From Selenomonas sputigena ATCC 35185 (GTDB lineage Bacteria > Bacillota > Negativicutes > Selenomonadales > Selenomonadaceae), in contig NC_015437.1 of NCBI RefSeq assembly GCF_000208405.1, positions 1,481,501-1,545,500 of the forward strand: a DNA stretch of 64,000 nucleotides, in the 5' to 3' direction. Shown one piece after another: positions 8,809 through 16,642 of the stretch (position 1 is the stretch's first letter; each line of letters opens with the position of its first letter). The notes below the pieces were generated by a model that saw nothing but the letters and a program-made list of their open reading frames with translations, was not told where the DNA came from and made no database searches. The translations under genes were made by a program, and so were the position numbers.

Positions 8809-9436
8809 GTATTCGCCCCCCTTTCTCTCTCAGCATACGCTTCAGCGCGACGACGATTCTCTTGTTCGACGAGAAGGATTTCGTGCATATCAAGCAAATC
8901 GCCGAAGGTGTATGTCCCGTCCCACAGCTCATGCTGCTGCCATCTCTCGGCGATAACGGGCGCATACACCCAGGCATTTATATTTTGATATTCGCAGGGA
9001 TCAAAGCCTGGACGCCCGCCATCAATTCCTTCAAGCCGCCTTCGGTAAAAAAACCAGCGATATTGAACACCAGAGCATGAATCGTCAAGAGCAGGACGAG
9101 CATCGTATTGTCCGCCATATCCTCGACGCCCCAGCTGCCGTTGTCATTGAGAAGCGGCGCCGTCCTTGCCGGCAGGACCTCGCCGACGACCGACAGGCAA
9201 TCCTTCTGGAAGGCAATGAACTCGCCCTTGCTCATGAGCGCACGATTCGGCGTAGGCATTGCGTCGACATCTTTGCCCTCCGCTTTAAGCGTCTTCTTCA
9301 CCTTTTCTTCCATGCCCATCGGCAGCATTTTCTCCATGAGCGTAAAAGCGATGTAGCTGCCCGTAAAAGCGTCAAAGGCGCGGATTTCAAACTTGCGCCC
9401 CATGACCTCGACGATCTTCTTCGTTTCTCTCTTCAT
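8805..9436 (-). CDS. tail assembly chaperone, -1 frameshift product (G-GT type)
   Basis: Reading 130 codons from 9436, slipping back one base at the T TTT TTT heptamer (9053-9047) and continuing gives 80 more residues ending at 8805, about 210 in total. The extension contains GIDGGRPGFDPCEYQNINAW, then WDGTYTFGDLLDMHE and an Arg/Glu-rich tail. It looks like real protein, has no start codon of its own in a suitable place, and ends in an ATGA overlap with the tape measure start. Long-tailed phages commonly make a minor chaperone this way. The slippage itself is inferred from sequence, not measured. Confidence 0.75.
8978..9436 (-). CDS. tail assembly chaperone, short (zero-frame) product
   Basis: 152-residue protein between tail tube and tape measure genes, the position of the tail assembly chaperone (lambda G, P2 E type). 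ATG 9436 follows GGGAGG; the longer open frame to 9493 has no ribosome site and runs into the tube gene. The C-terminal half has a hydrophobic segment (MLVLLLTIHALVFNIAGFF). At 9053-9047 the reading frame crosses a T TTT TTT heptamer in the correct phase for -1 slippage; the extended product is listed separately. Confidence 0.82.
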   Translation of the reverse strand: MKRETKKIVEVMGRKFEIRAFDAFTGSYIAFTLMEKMLPMGMEEKVKKTLKAEGKDVDAMPTPNRALMSKGEFIAFQKDCLSVVGEVLPARTAPLLNDNGSWGVEDMADNTMLVLLLTIHALVFNIAGFFTEGGLKELMAGVQALIPANIKI

Positions 9437-9450
9437 CTGGCTTCCTCCCA

Positions 9451-9891
9451 TTAAAGCTGAATGCGCTGAATATCGACGAACAGGATACTCCACGCCACGC
9501 GCTGACCCTGCGACTGCAGCGGCTCATCCGGCTCCTTCACAAAGCTACCTCCTGTGCAGTAATAGGTCTTGCCCATCTTCGGCGCTTCAATGGTCATCGA
9601 TATGGATGTCCACTCCGACGTATCCGCCTGCCAGCAGTAATTGAAAAGCCCCTGCAGGAATTTATGCAGGGAGCTCGTTTGCTGGGCATTAATCGTGACG
9701 CTGCCATTATTGCCCGCAATTTTGCTTGCCATGACGGAACCATCGGCAGCGACGTCGTGTACCGTGCGCTCGGTGTTCTTTGAAACATTGACATCGCCGA
9801 CGCCCTCTCCTTGCACCGAATACGAACCATACCCGGGGCACCGGATGGTTGCGTTGATATCGGTGAATGAATAGGTACTGTGCTTTGGCAT
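9451..9891 (-). CDS. DUF3277-like tail tube protein
   Basis: 146-residue protein with the opening TYSFTDINATIRCPGYGSYS and the later motif TINAQQTSSLHKFLQ, typical of DUF3277 tail tube proteins that partner DUF3383 sheaths. It should form the inner tube of the contractile tail. It directly follows the sheath gene, as tubes usually do. Confidence 0.83.
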   Translation of the reverse strand: MPKHSTYSFTDINATIRCPGYGSYSVQGEGVGDVNVSKNTERTVHDVAADGSVMASKIAGNNGSVTINAQQTSSLHKFLQGLFNYCWQADTSEWTSISMTIEAPKMGKTYYCTGGSFVKEPDEPLQSQGQRVAWSILFVDIQRIQL

Positions 9892-9909
9892 TCTTTTCCC
9901 TCCCTTTGC

Positions 9910-11046
9910 TTAACGGTTGACGTCTACCTGAATGGTGACGTGGTGAATCGCACCTGCGAGCTTCAGCGACACATAGATCGGCGGCGCGTTGCGAGCATCG
10001 CGCTCGGTCTGCGACTGCTCTGCCATCGCTTCGCTCTGGATGAGGTAGCCGCCGGGGAGCACCTGCCCGTATTCGAGCGCCATCAGCTCCTCTCCCTTCC
10101 AGACGCCTTCCTTGATGAAGCCGATGCGGTTCATGTCGTCGCATACCTCTTTGATCGCCGTCTTGATACGCCCCATGCCCGCTTCGGTCTGCGGCACTTT
10201 GTTCGAGTTTACGAGCAAGTCCATGATAGCGAGCTGCATGTCGTTCTTGTATTTGTCGAGATAGATGATCTCATCAAACCAGGAACCGTCGCTGACGCGC
10301 CCCTCTTCAAAGATGTCGTAGTAGTTGCCGCGATTGATGTAGACGTTGCCGTAGTTCTTCTTGATGTTGTTCAGATCGTTCGACGTGAACAGCTGCATGT
10401 AGTTCTCCGCCTGTACGCCGACCTCGCGCTTGTAAGCGAGCGTGAAGGCACTATTGATCGTGGCCGCGCTCATCGCGCCCATCGCCCAGCCGATCACCGC
10501 GCAAATGGCATCTTTATGCGCCGTGGAATACTGCCCGATGATGCGGCGGTACCCCTTGCTCTTGAGCGTACCGAAGATGCCGCCTTCGCTCGACTTCGCC
10601 TTGGCGTCCGCCGTTGTAAAGGCAAACATCGTGGACGGCGTGCAGACTTCTACGTACTCCTGCACCGCGAGAATCTGCGCATCCGTCATATCGCCGCAGT
10701 AGATGCCCACGTACCACTCCGAATCCACCTGACGGCATTCCTGGATAGTCTTGACGGGCGTCTCCTTGTTCTCGACCTTGCCGATGGCGATGATCGGCGG
10801 CTTCTTTCGCTGCCCGAAGATAAGCGCCGCTGCTTTATACAGGCGGTCTTCGGTCGTAAAGCCAGCCTGCAGCATGGAATTGAGGCTGTCGTAAGTCACG
10901 ATGCGCTTATCAGCAAAGTCAGCGACCGTGCCAACATCGCCCATGAGCAGTGCGAGGTTGAACTTCTTGCGCGTCGCCGAAACGGCGGCAAGATTGACGA
11001 TGATATTGACCACGGGGTCAAGCGGCAGCACGTTTTTGAGTGCCAT
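9910..11046 (-). CDS. DUF3383-like tail sheath protein
   Basis: 378-residue protein of the DUF3383 family, the contractile sheath of one group of myoviruses. It begins MALKNVLPLDPVVNIIVNLA, has GTLKSKGYRRIIGQYSTAHK near residues 160-180, and ends in a beta-strand (AGAIHHVTIQVDVNR) of the sort used for handshake contacts. Its presence is the main reason for calling this prophage contractile-tailed. Confidence 0.87.
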   Translation of the reverse strand: MALKNVLPLDPVVNIIVNLAAVSATRKKFNLALLMGDVGTVADFADKRIVTYDSLNSMLQAGFTTEDRLYKAAALIFGQRKKPPIIAIGKVENKETPVKTIQECRQVDSEWYVGIYCGDMTDAQILAVQEYVEVCTPSTMFAFTTADAKAKSSEGGIFGTLKSKGYRRIIGQYSTAHKDAICAVIGWAMGAMSAATINSAFTLAYKREVGVQAENYMQLFTSNDLNNIKKNYGNVYINRGNYYDIFEEGRVSDGSWFDEIIYLDKYKNDMQLAIMDLLVNSNKVPQTEAGMGRIKTAIKEVCDDMNRIGFIKEGVWKGEELMALEYGQVLPGGYLIQSEAMAEQSQTERDARNAPPIYVSLKLAGAIHHVTIQVDVNR

Positions 11047-11058
11047 AGTTTTCCCTCC

Positions 11059-11586
11059 TTATGGATTCGCCTGCGCGCCGATGCGGACGCGTTCAATACG
11101 TCCGACATCCTCCGGCTTGAGGCGATAAAGTTCGTTGAATCGCAGGGTAATATCCCATCTGTCCCACCACTTCCCCGCGAAAAGATCGGGGATTCGTATG
11201 CACGTCGGCAGATTCGGTACGAGGAACACGCCGCACCGAGAGAGCCGATGCTGTACCGATTCATAAAAAAAGCCGTCCTTGAGGAGATTTGCGAGCTCAT
11301 AGGATTTTCGCCCATATGCGGTCGCCTGCAGCTCCCACACACGCGTTCTCGCGGTATCTCGATAGACGGTTCCGTTATCTGCACGATATTGACTATCCCG
11401 CTGTTTGGCATAGTCGTCATCGGCTTCGACGAGTGACAGGAAGAGGACGTCATCGCCAACTTTCCAATCGGGCGCGCCGCTTTCGGGATAGCGCCAGCGA
11501 ATGAATTTATCGGGTTTCTTAATGATGTACGCCGTAATGGCAGCCACTTCGCCCCAGAAGAGCTCCTGCAGCTCCACGTAGGTCAT
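11059..11586 (-). CDS. neck terminator (LIC_12616-like) protein
   Basis: 175-residue protein between the head-tail joining genes and the sheath. The sequence (ELFWGEVAAITAY, FIRWRYPESGAPDW) resembles phage neck terminator proteins, which cap the top of the tail and join it to the head. Its ATG overlaps the upstream stop (11583), so the two are probably translated together. No catalytic motif. Confidence 0.65.
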   Translation of the reverse strand: MTYVELQELFWGEVAAITAYIIKKPDKFIRWRYPESGAPDWKVGDDVLFLSLVEADDDYAKQRDSQYRADNGTVYRDTARTRVWELQATAYGRKSYELANLLKDGFFYESVQHRLSRCGVFLVPNLPTCIRIPDLFAGKWWDRWDITLRFNELYRLKPEDVGRIERVRIGAQANP

Positions 11587-11951
11587 CCTCTCATCTCCTC
11601 TCCCATGAGTGTGCCGATTGCCTTGTAGTAACCGTTGGCGGCATAGTCAAAGGTCTGAATCAGCTTGTAGCACTGCCCTTTCCAGACACAGATATCCGAT
11701 GTTTTCTCCGTACCGGATACGTCAAGGCTGACTTCGTCCGTGATGAAGGTCTTCATCCCATTCACACGATCTGCGGTATCGAGAAGTTCGAGGTCTTTGC
11801 TCGACGACGGCTGCACGATGCCTTCGACCGTGATCCCCGTCGTTTTTGTCTGCAGTACGCCACGCACCCACTCGGGCTCTCCCTGCTTAATGACGATGAA
11901 CGTCGTACAAAAATCGGGGTCATGAACGATTTCAGAAACATCAACCGCCAT
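11583..11951 (-). CDS. head-tail joining protein
   Basis: 122-residue, mostly beta protein placed between the HK97-gp10-like gene and the neck terminator. The pattern (GVLQTKTTGITVEGIVQPSS, VWKGQCYKLIQTFDY) is like small head-closure proteins. The assignment is from position and general sequence character only. Confidence 0.55.
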   Translation of the reverse strand: MAVDVSEIVHDPDFCTTFIVIKQGEPEWVRGVLQTKTTGITVEGIVQPSSSKDLELLDTADRVNGMKTFITDEVSLDVSGTEKTSDICVWKGQCYKLIQTFDYAANGYYKAIGTLMGEEMRG

Positions 11952-11955
11952 ACGC

Positions 11956-12537
11956 TCACCCCAAATCCCTTATGACATAGGTGATGGCCTTTCGCATCTC
12001 CCCCGTGTCGATGAGCGGGCGATTGCTGCCCTTCCGCTTGATCGTCTGCTCCGAGTTCGGCGGCCACTTGTTCTTGGGGTTTTCAAACCATGCGCGCGCG
12101 GCGTTTGCGGCAACCGTACCGGCGAGCTCAAGCCCGCGCTCTGCGCCCACCGCATCGCCTCGCATAGCGGCACGGTATGCCCCCGCGATCTTCTTGCCGA
12201 TCGCCTCCCTGCTGTCCTTGATCGCAGGCTCAAGCACAGGGCGCGGCGGGATTGCCCATGCAGGGCTACCGAACGTATGAACAAAAAGGCTATGCGCTGC
12301 GCTGTAAAGCATTCCCGCGTCAAGATTCGTCTGCATTTTTTCGCGCATGAGCGGAGCACGTACGCCGTGCGTATGGACGTAGAGAAGCTCTGCATTGTTT
12401 ACGCCGTCCTCGCCGCGGCTCGCCGTTGCCTGCGGGATGCCGACGAGCACGCGTTTCTTCGTCAAGGCTTCGACCTTTCCGAGCATGACAGAGAAGCCTC
12501 TTCCGGACTTTTTGACGGACGTGCTGCCGCTTACCAT
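11956..12537 (-). CDS. head-tail completion protein (virion morphogenesis type)
   Basis: 193-residue protein resembling phage virion morphogenesis or HK97-gp10-like proteins: basic N-terminus, then VLVGIPQ, a central IPPRPVLEPAIKDS motif typical of this group and a C-terminal LIDTGEMRKAITYVIR. Overlaps the DUF4054 gene upstream by 7 bases. Probably acts in joining the tail to the filled head. Confidence 0.68.
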   Translation of the reverse strand: MVSGSTSVKKSGRGFSVMLGKVEALTKKRVLVGIPQATASRGEDGVNNAELLYVHTHGVRAPLMREKMQTNLDAGMLYSAAHSLFVHTFGSPAWAIPPRPVLEPAIKDSREAIGKKIAGAYRAAMRGDAVGAERGLELAGTVAANAARAWFENPKNKWPPNSEQTIKRKGSNRPLIDTGEMRKAITYVIRDLG

Positions 12538-13007
12538 ACGACCATTCCCCCCATCGCATACACTCGCGCCAAGGTGACAAACTGCTGCCCGAAAGCAGTC
12601 AGCTTGTATGCCCCCCAGCCCGCAAAATCCTCTTGAATCGATGAGAAGTCATACGATACCGAGATGTCGCCTGCGCTCTTCGAGTTCTGCAGACCCTTCG
12701 CAAGACCCGCAGCAATTTTCTTTTGCAGCGGGTCGTCGGCGCTTACCGCCGACTCCATGTAGAGCGTCAGCCAATGCGCGATGTAGAGCCCCATGCAGAT
12801 TTCCCAGGCATCGTGGTATCGATTCTTGTGGATGGAGGCGTGCGCCATATTCAGCCAGGCTGCAAGGACGACACCCGGAACGGCGCCCGCGCCGAACTGC
12901 GGATAGGCGGCAAGGAAATCCTCTGCCGTGTAAGCGGGATTGCCGCCCGTGCGGATATTCGACGCAGCGGCAATGATACCGAAGACATCAAGGCCTTCAT
13001 ACATCAT
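12531..13007 (-). CDS. DUF4054-like head completion protein
   Basis: 158-residue helical protein of the DUF4054 type, common in phages with DUF3383 sheaths and usually taken as the head-tail adaptor. Helices with AAWLNMAHASIHKNRYHDAW and a C-terminal YKLTAFGQQFVTLAR segment are visible. The DUF match is by sequence feel and position; the adaptor role is inferred. Confidence 0.68.
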   Translation of the reverse strand: MMYEGLDVFGIIAAASNIRTGGNPAYTAEDFLAAYPQFGAGAVPGVVLAAWLNMAHASIHKNRYHDAWEICMGLYIAHWLTLYMESAVSADDPLQKKIAAGLAKGLQNSKSAGDISVSYDFSSIQEDFAGWGAYKLTAFGQQFVTLARVYAMGGMVVW

Positions 13008-13010
13008 GGC

Positions 13011-13265
13011 TTACTCCTTCTTATCATTCTCCTGCGACGGAGCGCCGCCGGTCTTCTTCGGGGGCTTTGGCTCCTGCTTGTCCGCAGCCTCCCGCGCCGG
13101 CTCGCTGCTGACCTCAATCGCGCCGTCCGCAAGCGCCCACCCATACATCGGGTCTTTCTCGATCCAGTCGGGGAGCGTGGAGAATGCGTAAGGCTCTGCC
13201 GTCACAATCTCCTGCGTCTCGGGATTGCGAAATCCGATTTTCTGCTTTGCCACGAGTTTAATCAT
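13011..13265 (-). CDS. small hypothetical head-region protein
   Basis: 84-residue protein. The first 50 residues look folded (MIKLVAKQKIGFRNPETQEI; TLPDWIEKDPMYGWALADG). The last 30 are charged and proline-rich, probably disordered. Genes of this size right after the major capsid are common in phages of this type and sometimes called head fibre or FI-like proteins, but no family can be named with confidence. Confidence 0.6.
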   Translation of the reverse strand: MIKLVAKQKIGFRNPETQEIVTAEPYAFSTLPDWIEKDPMYGWALADGAIEVSSEPAREAADKQEPKPPKKTGGAPSQENDKKE

Positions 13266-13276
13266 GCTGCGTCTCC

Positions 13277-14293
13277 TTAAATACCGTCACGGTAAATGAA
13301 CGGCTCGAAGTAGTGAATCTTGACCTGACCGACGTTCGCCATATACAGGCTGTCATAAGACGCCGTATTGACGTTCGGCTGCGTCATGACGCGGCTCATC
13401 GGTACGGGTACGTCCATCCCCACAAAGCGGCGCTGGTTGACGTAGGCGACCATGCGGTTCTTCTTGCCGATGCCGGCACCGATGCAGAACCTGCACTCGG
13501 CGATCACGAGGTCGACGCCCTTTGCCTTGGCGATGTTGTGGTCGACAAGGTACTGCATGATGGAGACGGGCGTCGGGTAGCCGTTGACGCTGACCATCGT
13601 GCGGTTGATGTACGCGAAATTCGCTGGATCGATGAGGATGTGATTCGGGATGGCGCTGTTGTCGTACTGCGCGCCCGTCCATCCGGCGATGATCGCTTCG
13701 TCGATGTCGTTCAGGATCTCGGTCGGGGTCTTGTGTGCCCAGTCCGTCTGACCACTCGCGCCCGCCGTGACCGCCGTCGCCGTGATCTGCTTGTCGTTCA
13801 GGAGCCCCGTCGTCCCGTATGCCTCTTGCCCGAGGTAAGTGTTGATGTCCATGTACTTGTCATAGTCGAGCCGGATACCATCGTTGTAGATGTCCTCGAT
13901 GCTGCGCCCCGTGACAGCGCCGCGCAGCTGATCCTGAATCTTGATGGACATGGAGACCTCATACGGAAGCACCTTGTAGAGATCCTTCGAGAGGTCCGCC
14001 TGTATCCTGCGCACGGCGTTCTGGATACCGCCGACACCGTCTGCCTGACCGCCCGTGACGCTGTACTCGACGTTAAAGGCGGACGTTGCCTCAACCCAGC
14101 CGCCGCCGCTCTCGATCTCAATGTCGCGCGGATAGGTCGTACTCGTCAGTGGCTCGCGAAGCAGCGGATCGAGCTTTTCGAGCTCGCTCTCAAGGAATGC
14201 AAGTCCGCTCGATACGGTCGCCGCATCCATCGTCAAAAGCGGCGAGCCGGTGCGCTGCGGCGCGACCGCAAGATTGTACTGTTTATTCTTCAT
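13277..14293 (-). CDS. DUF2184-like major capsid protein
   Basis: 338-residue protein of the DUF2184 major capsid group, with an N-terminal arm, LRQ/EPLTSTTYPRDI around residues 43-55, and RRFVGMDVPVPMSRVMTQPN near the C-terminus. It follows the decoration gene and the protease/scaffold gene, the normal order for head genes. It should form the icosahedral shell with an HK97-like fold (inferred from the family). Confidence 0.85.
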   Translation of the reverse strand: MKNKQYNLAVAPQRTGSPLLTMDAATVSSGLAFLESELEKLDPLLREPLTSTTYPRDIEIESGGGWVEATSAFNVEYSVTGGQADGVGGIQNAVRRIQADLSKDLYKVLPYEVSMSIKIQDQLRGAVTGRSIEDIYNDGIRLDYDKYMDINTYLGQEAYGTTGLLNDKQITATAVTAGASGQTDWAHKTPTEILNDIDEAIIAGWTGAQYDNSAIPNHILIDPANFAYINRTMVSVNGYPTPVSIMQYLVDHNIAKAKGVDLVIAECRFCIGAGIGKKNRMVAYVNQRRFVGMDVPVPMSRVMTQPNVNTASYDSLYMANVGQVKIHYFEPFIYRDGI

Positions 14294-14308
14294 ATCGCTT
14301 CTCCTCCC

Positions 14309-14827
14309 TTACACGCCTTGACGCGTGACGATCGTGAGCTCTGCGACGCTGCGCACGTCCGCCGTACTCGACCACTTCACGCCCGTAAGCTCAATGCAGT
14401 TGCCCGCTTCATTCACCGCGCCGAGGTCGCCGACCTTTGCGCCTGCAGGACTCGTGCCGCCGACGATCTTCGTGCGGACGTAAACCTTCGCGCCGACCTT
14501 CGGCGTACCCCATGCGCAAGTAGCGGAAATGCCGCCGCGCTGCAGTACATCGCACGGCTCGCCCGCCGTATAATAGCCGAAGTTCTGATAGGGGTAGACT
14601 TTCGCCGACTTGACCTTGCGCATGGCGATGCCTGCAAAGTCCGCAGCGGTATTCGTCGCCCCAAAGAGAGCGACAGAGCCATCGTCCTTCTGGACGACGG
14701 GCGCGCCGAACGGGATGTCCGTCGCTCCTGCGGCAACGGGGCGCGTGCGGCTAACCTCGTCACCCTGTCGCGATGCCTGCCCCGGATAGCCATAGGTCAT
14801 ATTGATTCCAATCGTAGTTCCCGGCAT
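14309..14827 (-). CDS. DUF2190-like capsid decoration protein
   Basis: 172-residue beta-rich protein (YGYPGQASRQGDE; IPFGAPVVQKDDGSVALFG) similar to small capsid cement proteins in this position. Begins one base after the stop of the protease/scaffold gene. It probably binds the outside of the expanded head. Confidence 0.7.
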   Translation of the reverse strand: MPGTTIGINMTYGYPGQASRQGDEVSRTRPVAAGATDIPFGAPVVQKDDGSVALFGATNTAADFAGIAMRKVKSAKVYPYQNFGYYTAGEPCDVLQRGGISATCAWGTPKVGAKVYVRTKIVGGTSPAGAKVGDLGAVNEAGNCIELTGVKWSSTADVRSVAELTIVTRQGV

Positions 14828-15529
14828 TTACTTCTCCTCCTTCTTGCAGTGCGGGTTGCGCTTGCGGCAGTTCTCGCCGTAGGCACGCATGGACTGTACC
14901 AATGCTGCGGCATCTGTCGTCTTGCGACGTGCGAGTGCCGCATAACCACCCGCGAGTGGCTGTGTGTCCTTGGTGCGCATCGCCTTCTTGAGCGTGCGCG
15001 AGAGTGCGTCCGACGCACGTTTCTGCTGACGCGGCGGCATGGCAGCGATGAACGGTCGCATGGTGCGGATCACCGACAGCGCAAGCGCGCGGTCTGCCAC
15101 AGCCACAGGTTTCTTTTCGTCTGCCGGCACATCCTCGGGATCCTCATCCTCTTCGAGCTGCTCGGGCGGCACGGTCACGCTCTCCTCCTCGGATTCATCG
15201 TCCTCCGTTTCGGCTGGCTTATCGCCGCCCTCTTCCAGCTCCTCTTCGAGGTCGTCCAGCGCCTCGGTCTCCTCCGGCTTCTCGGCCGACTCTTCGTCGG
15301 GGTCGTCGTCCTGCGTCTGCGGAGCGGTGAGCGCATCCACCTTTGCGTTGAGCGCGGCGACCGCATCCATGAGCGCCTTGACATCTTTGTCGTGCATCTC
15401 CTGCGCTTCCTCGGGCTCGCCGCCCTCTGCCTCATCGACAGCGCGTGCCGCCTCGCGGACTTCCTCCGGCTCTGCATCCTTCGCAAATGCGGCAAACATC
15501 CGATGCAGAATACTGCCCTTTCTTGCCAT
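14828..15529 (-). CDS. nested scaffold protein (internal in-frame start)
   Basis: Inside the protease/scaffold gene, AAGGAGG stands 8 bases before an in-frame ATG at 15529. Translation from there would give a 233-residue scaffold-only protein (MARKGSILHRMFAAFAKDA...), lacking the protease domain. This is the same arrangement as lambda C/Nu3 and many other heads, where the scaffold is made in excess from an internal start. The start lies exactly where the domain boundary is expected. Confidence 0.65.
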   Translation of the reverse strand: MARKGSILHRMFAAFAKDAEPEEVREAARAVDEAEGGEPEEAQEMHDKDVKALMDAVAALNAKVDALTAPQTQDDDPDEESAEKPEETEALDDLEEELEEGGDKPAETEDDESEEESVTVPPEQLEEDEDPEDVPADEKKPVAVADRALALSVIRTMRPFIAAMPPRQQKRASDALSRTLKKAMRTKDTQPLAGGYAALARRKTTDAAALVQSMRAYGENCRKRNPHCKKEEK

Positions 15530-16081
15530 CTGTTTTCCTCCTTCTGGCGTTGCCTTGGCGTCGCGGATGGCCACTTCGTGCCCCGCGCGCCCTTCCTCGA
15601 CGACAGCGACATGATTGCCGATGATGTCTTCCTGGCAATACGCGCCGTCGTCCCTCTCGATGTATTTGCACTCGTAGCCGCACGAAATTTCCCGCTTGCC
15701 CGCGTCAATCTTGGCGATGAGCGCGGCGTCGTACACGACGAGATCGCAAATCAGCTTATCCCTGTCCGCCCCGCTGCCGCGTCGGACGTTCTGGACTGCT
15801 CCCTTGGTGTAGCTCGCGTAGTTTGACGCATCCACACCGACAGGCGGATGGTCGTCGGTCACGGGCTTGCCCTCAAACGAGGCGACTGCCGAGGGCTTGA
15901 ACACCTCATCTTCCTCGCGGTACACCTTGAGGAATCCTCCGCCGCCATCCGCGACGCCGAGCTCCTGCGGCAGATACTCCTGCATACCCGTTCGGCAAAT
16001 CGGTACGCTGTGGCACACGAGAAATCCCTCGGGCGTCCTCGTCATGTGGGGCGAAAAACGCGCCCCATAAAATGCTCTCAA
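14828..16081 (-). CDS. DUF2213-like capsid maturation protease fused to scaffold
   Basis: 417-residue protein. Residues 1-175 match the DUF2213 domain (GFLVCHSVPICRTG, GKPVTDDHP, KREISCGYECKY, GNHVAVVEEGRAG), a head protease of the prohead S78-like type. Residues about 185-417 are highly acidic and helical (long runs of Glu and Asp), then basic at the end, as in scaffolding proteins. A strong internal ribosome site and ATG at 15529 suggest a second, scaffold-only product, listed separately. The family link to protease activity is established for relatives; catalytic residues were not verified. Confidence 0.8.
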   Translation of the reverse strand: MRAFYGARFSPHMTRTPEGFLVCHSVPICRTGMQEYLPQELGVADGGGGFLKVYREEDEVFKPSAVASFEGKPVTDDHPPVGVDASNYASYTKGAVQNVRRGSGADRDKLICDLVVYDAALIAKIDAGKREISCGYECKYIERDDGAYCQEDIIGNHVAVVEEGRAGHEVAIRDAKATPEGGKQMARKGSILHRMFAAFAKDAEPEEVREAARAVDEAEGGEPEEAQEMHDKDVKALMDAVAALNAKVDALTAPQTQDDDPDEESAEKPEETEALDDLEEELEEGGDKPAETEDDESEEESVTVPPEQLEEDEDPEDVPADEKKPVAVADRALALSVIRTMRPFIAAMPPRQQKRASDALSRTLKKAMRTKDTQPLAGGYAALARRKTTDAAALVQSMRAYGENCRKRNPHCKKEEK

Positions 16082-16109
16082 CGGGCATTCCTCCCTTCAA
16101 ATGGCCATA

Positions 16110-16141
16110 AGAAAACCGCCCCTATGTTGAGACGGTTTTAC
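16110..16141 (-). terminator. intrinsic terminator after the RTING-motif gene
   Basis: Hairpin with AAAACCG/CGGTTTT arms that overlaps the stop codon of the 16138 gene and is followed on the minus strand by a T-rich end. The loop-side sequence GAGACGG is shared with the hairpin at 17538-17560. Confidence 0.6.
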
Positions 16142-16638
16142 TTTTTCGGCTTTATCTGCATCCCCCAGCCACCACATTCTATAAGCTCGAAGCGCCCGTA
16201 AGTGTTTGCGAGACCCTTAATCTTGCTCTGCTGGCTCTGGTTGAGCTCGCTCCACTTAATAATGACTTCGCCGCGTTTCTCGCGCTTCGTATTGCGATGC
16301 CCGGTCAAATCAACGCCTACCTGTTCGTTGATATAGGACATCACCTTTTCTGCCGGTGTGCTCTTCTTTGATGTGGGTTTTGACTTCTTCGTCGTTTCCT
16401 TCGGTGTAAACTCATGCTGAGTTTTACCCGTCCACGCTTTACCGCTGAACTTGCCGCCTGCGCCACCGTCGATTTTTCCCTCTGTCAGATGTACCTTCGA
16501 GCCATTGATTGTACGCCAATTCTTTGGATCAGGATCTTTCGAATGCGCTACGTCCAACGTCAATCCATGTCGCATAGCGTACGCATCCAGACGCATAGAT
16601 AGCGACTTGAGCCCCAGCATAATACGCTCCATGCTCAC
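16138..16638 (-). CDS. RTING-motif protein of the late operon (possible virion effector or accessory)
   Basis: 166-residue protein between the MuF and protease genes. It carries the segment WRTINGSKVHLTEGKIDGG followed by AGGKFSGKAW (residues about 41-70), a motif often found in MuF or portal tails just before effector domains. Then a Lys/Thr/Ser-rich linker and a basic C-terminal domain ending GGWGMQIKPKK. Start taken as GTG 16638 (ATG 16632 possible). It has its own terminator, so it looks like a separately added late gene. Function unknown. Confidence 0.55.
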   Translation of the reverse strand: MSMERIMLGLKSLSMRLDAYAMRHGLTLDVAHSKDPDPKNWRTINGSKVHLTEGKIDGGAGGKFSGKAWTGKTQHEFTPKETTKKSKPTSKKSTPAEKVMSYINEQVGVDLTGHRNTKREKRGEVIIKWSELNQSQQSKIKGLANTYGRFELIECGGWGMQIKPKK

Positions 16639-16642
16639 TCAA

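Noticed and set aside
13313-15826. Long + strand ORF of 837 codons opposite the capsid genes
   Set aside because: GC-rich shadow of the minus-strand head genes; basic/His-rich composition without any domain and no ribosome site.
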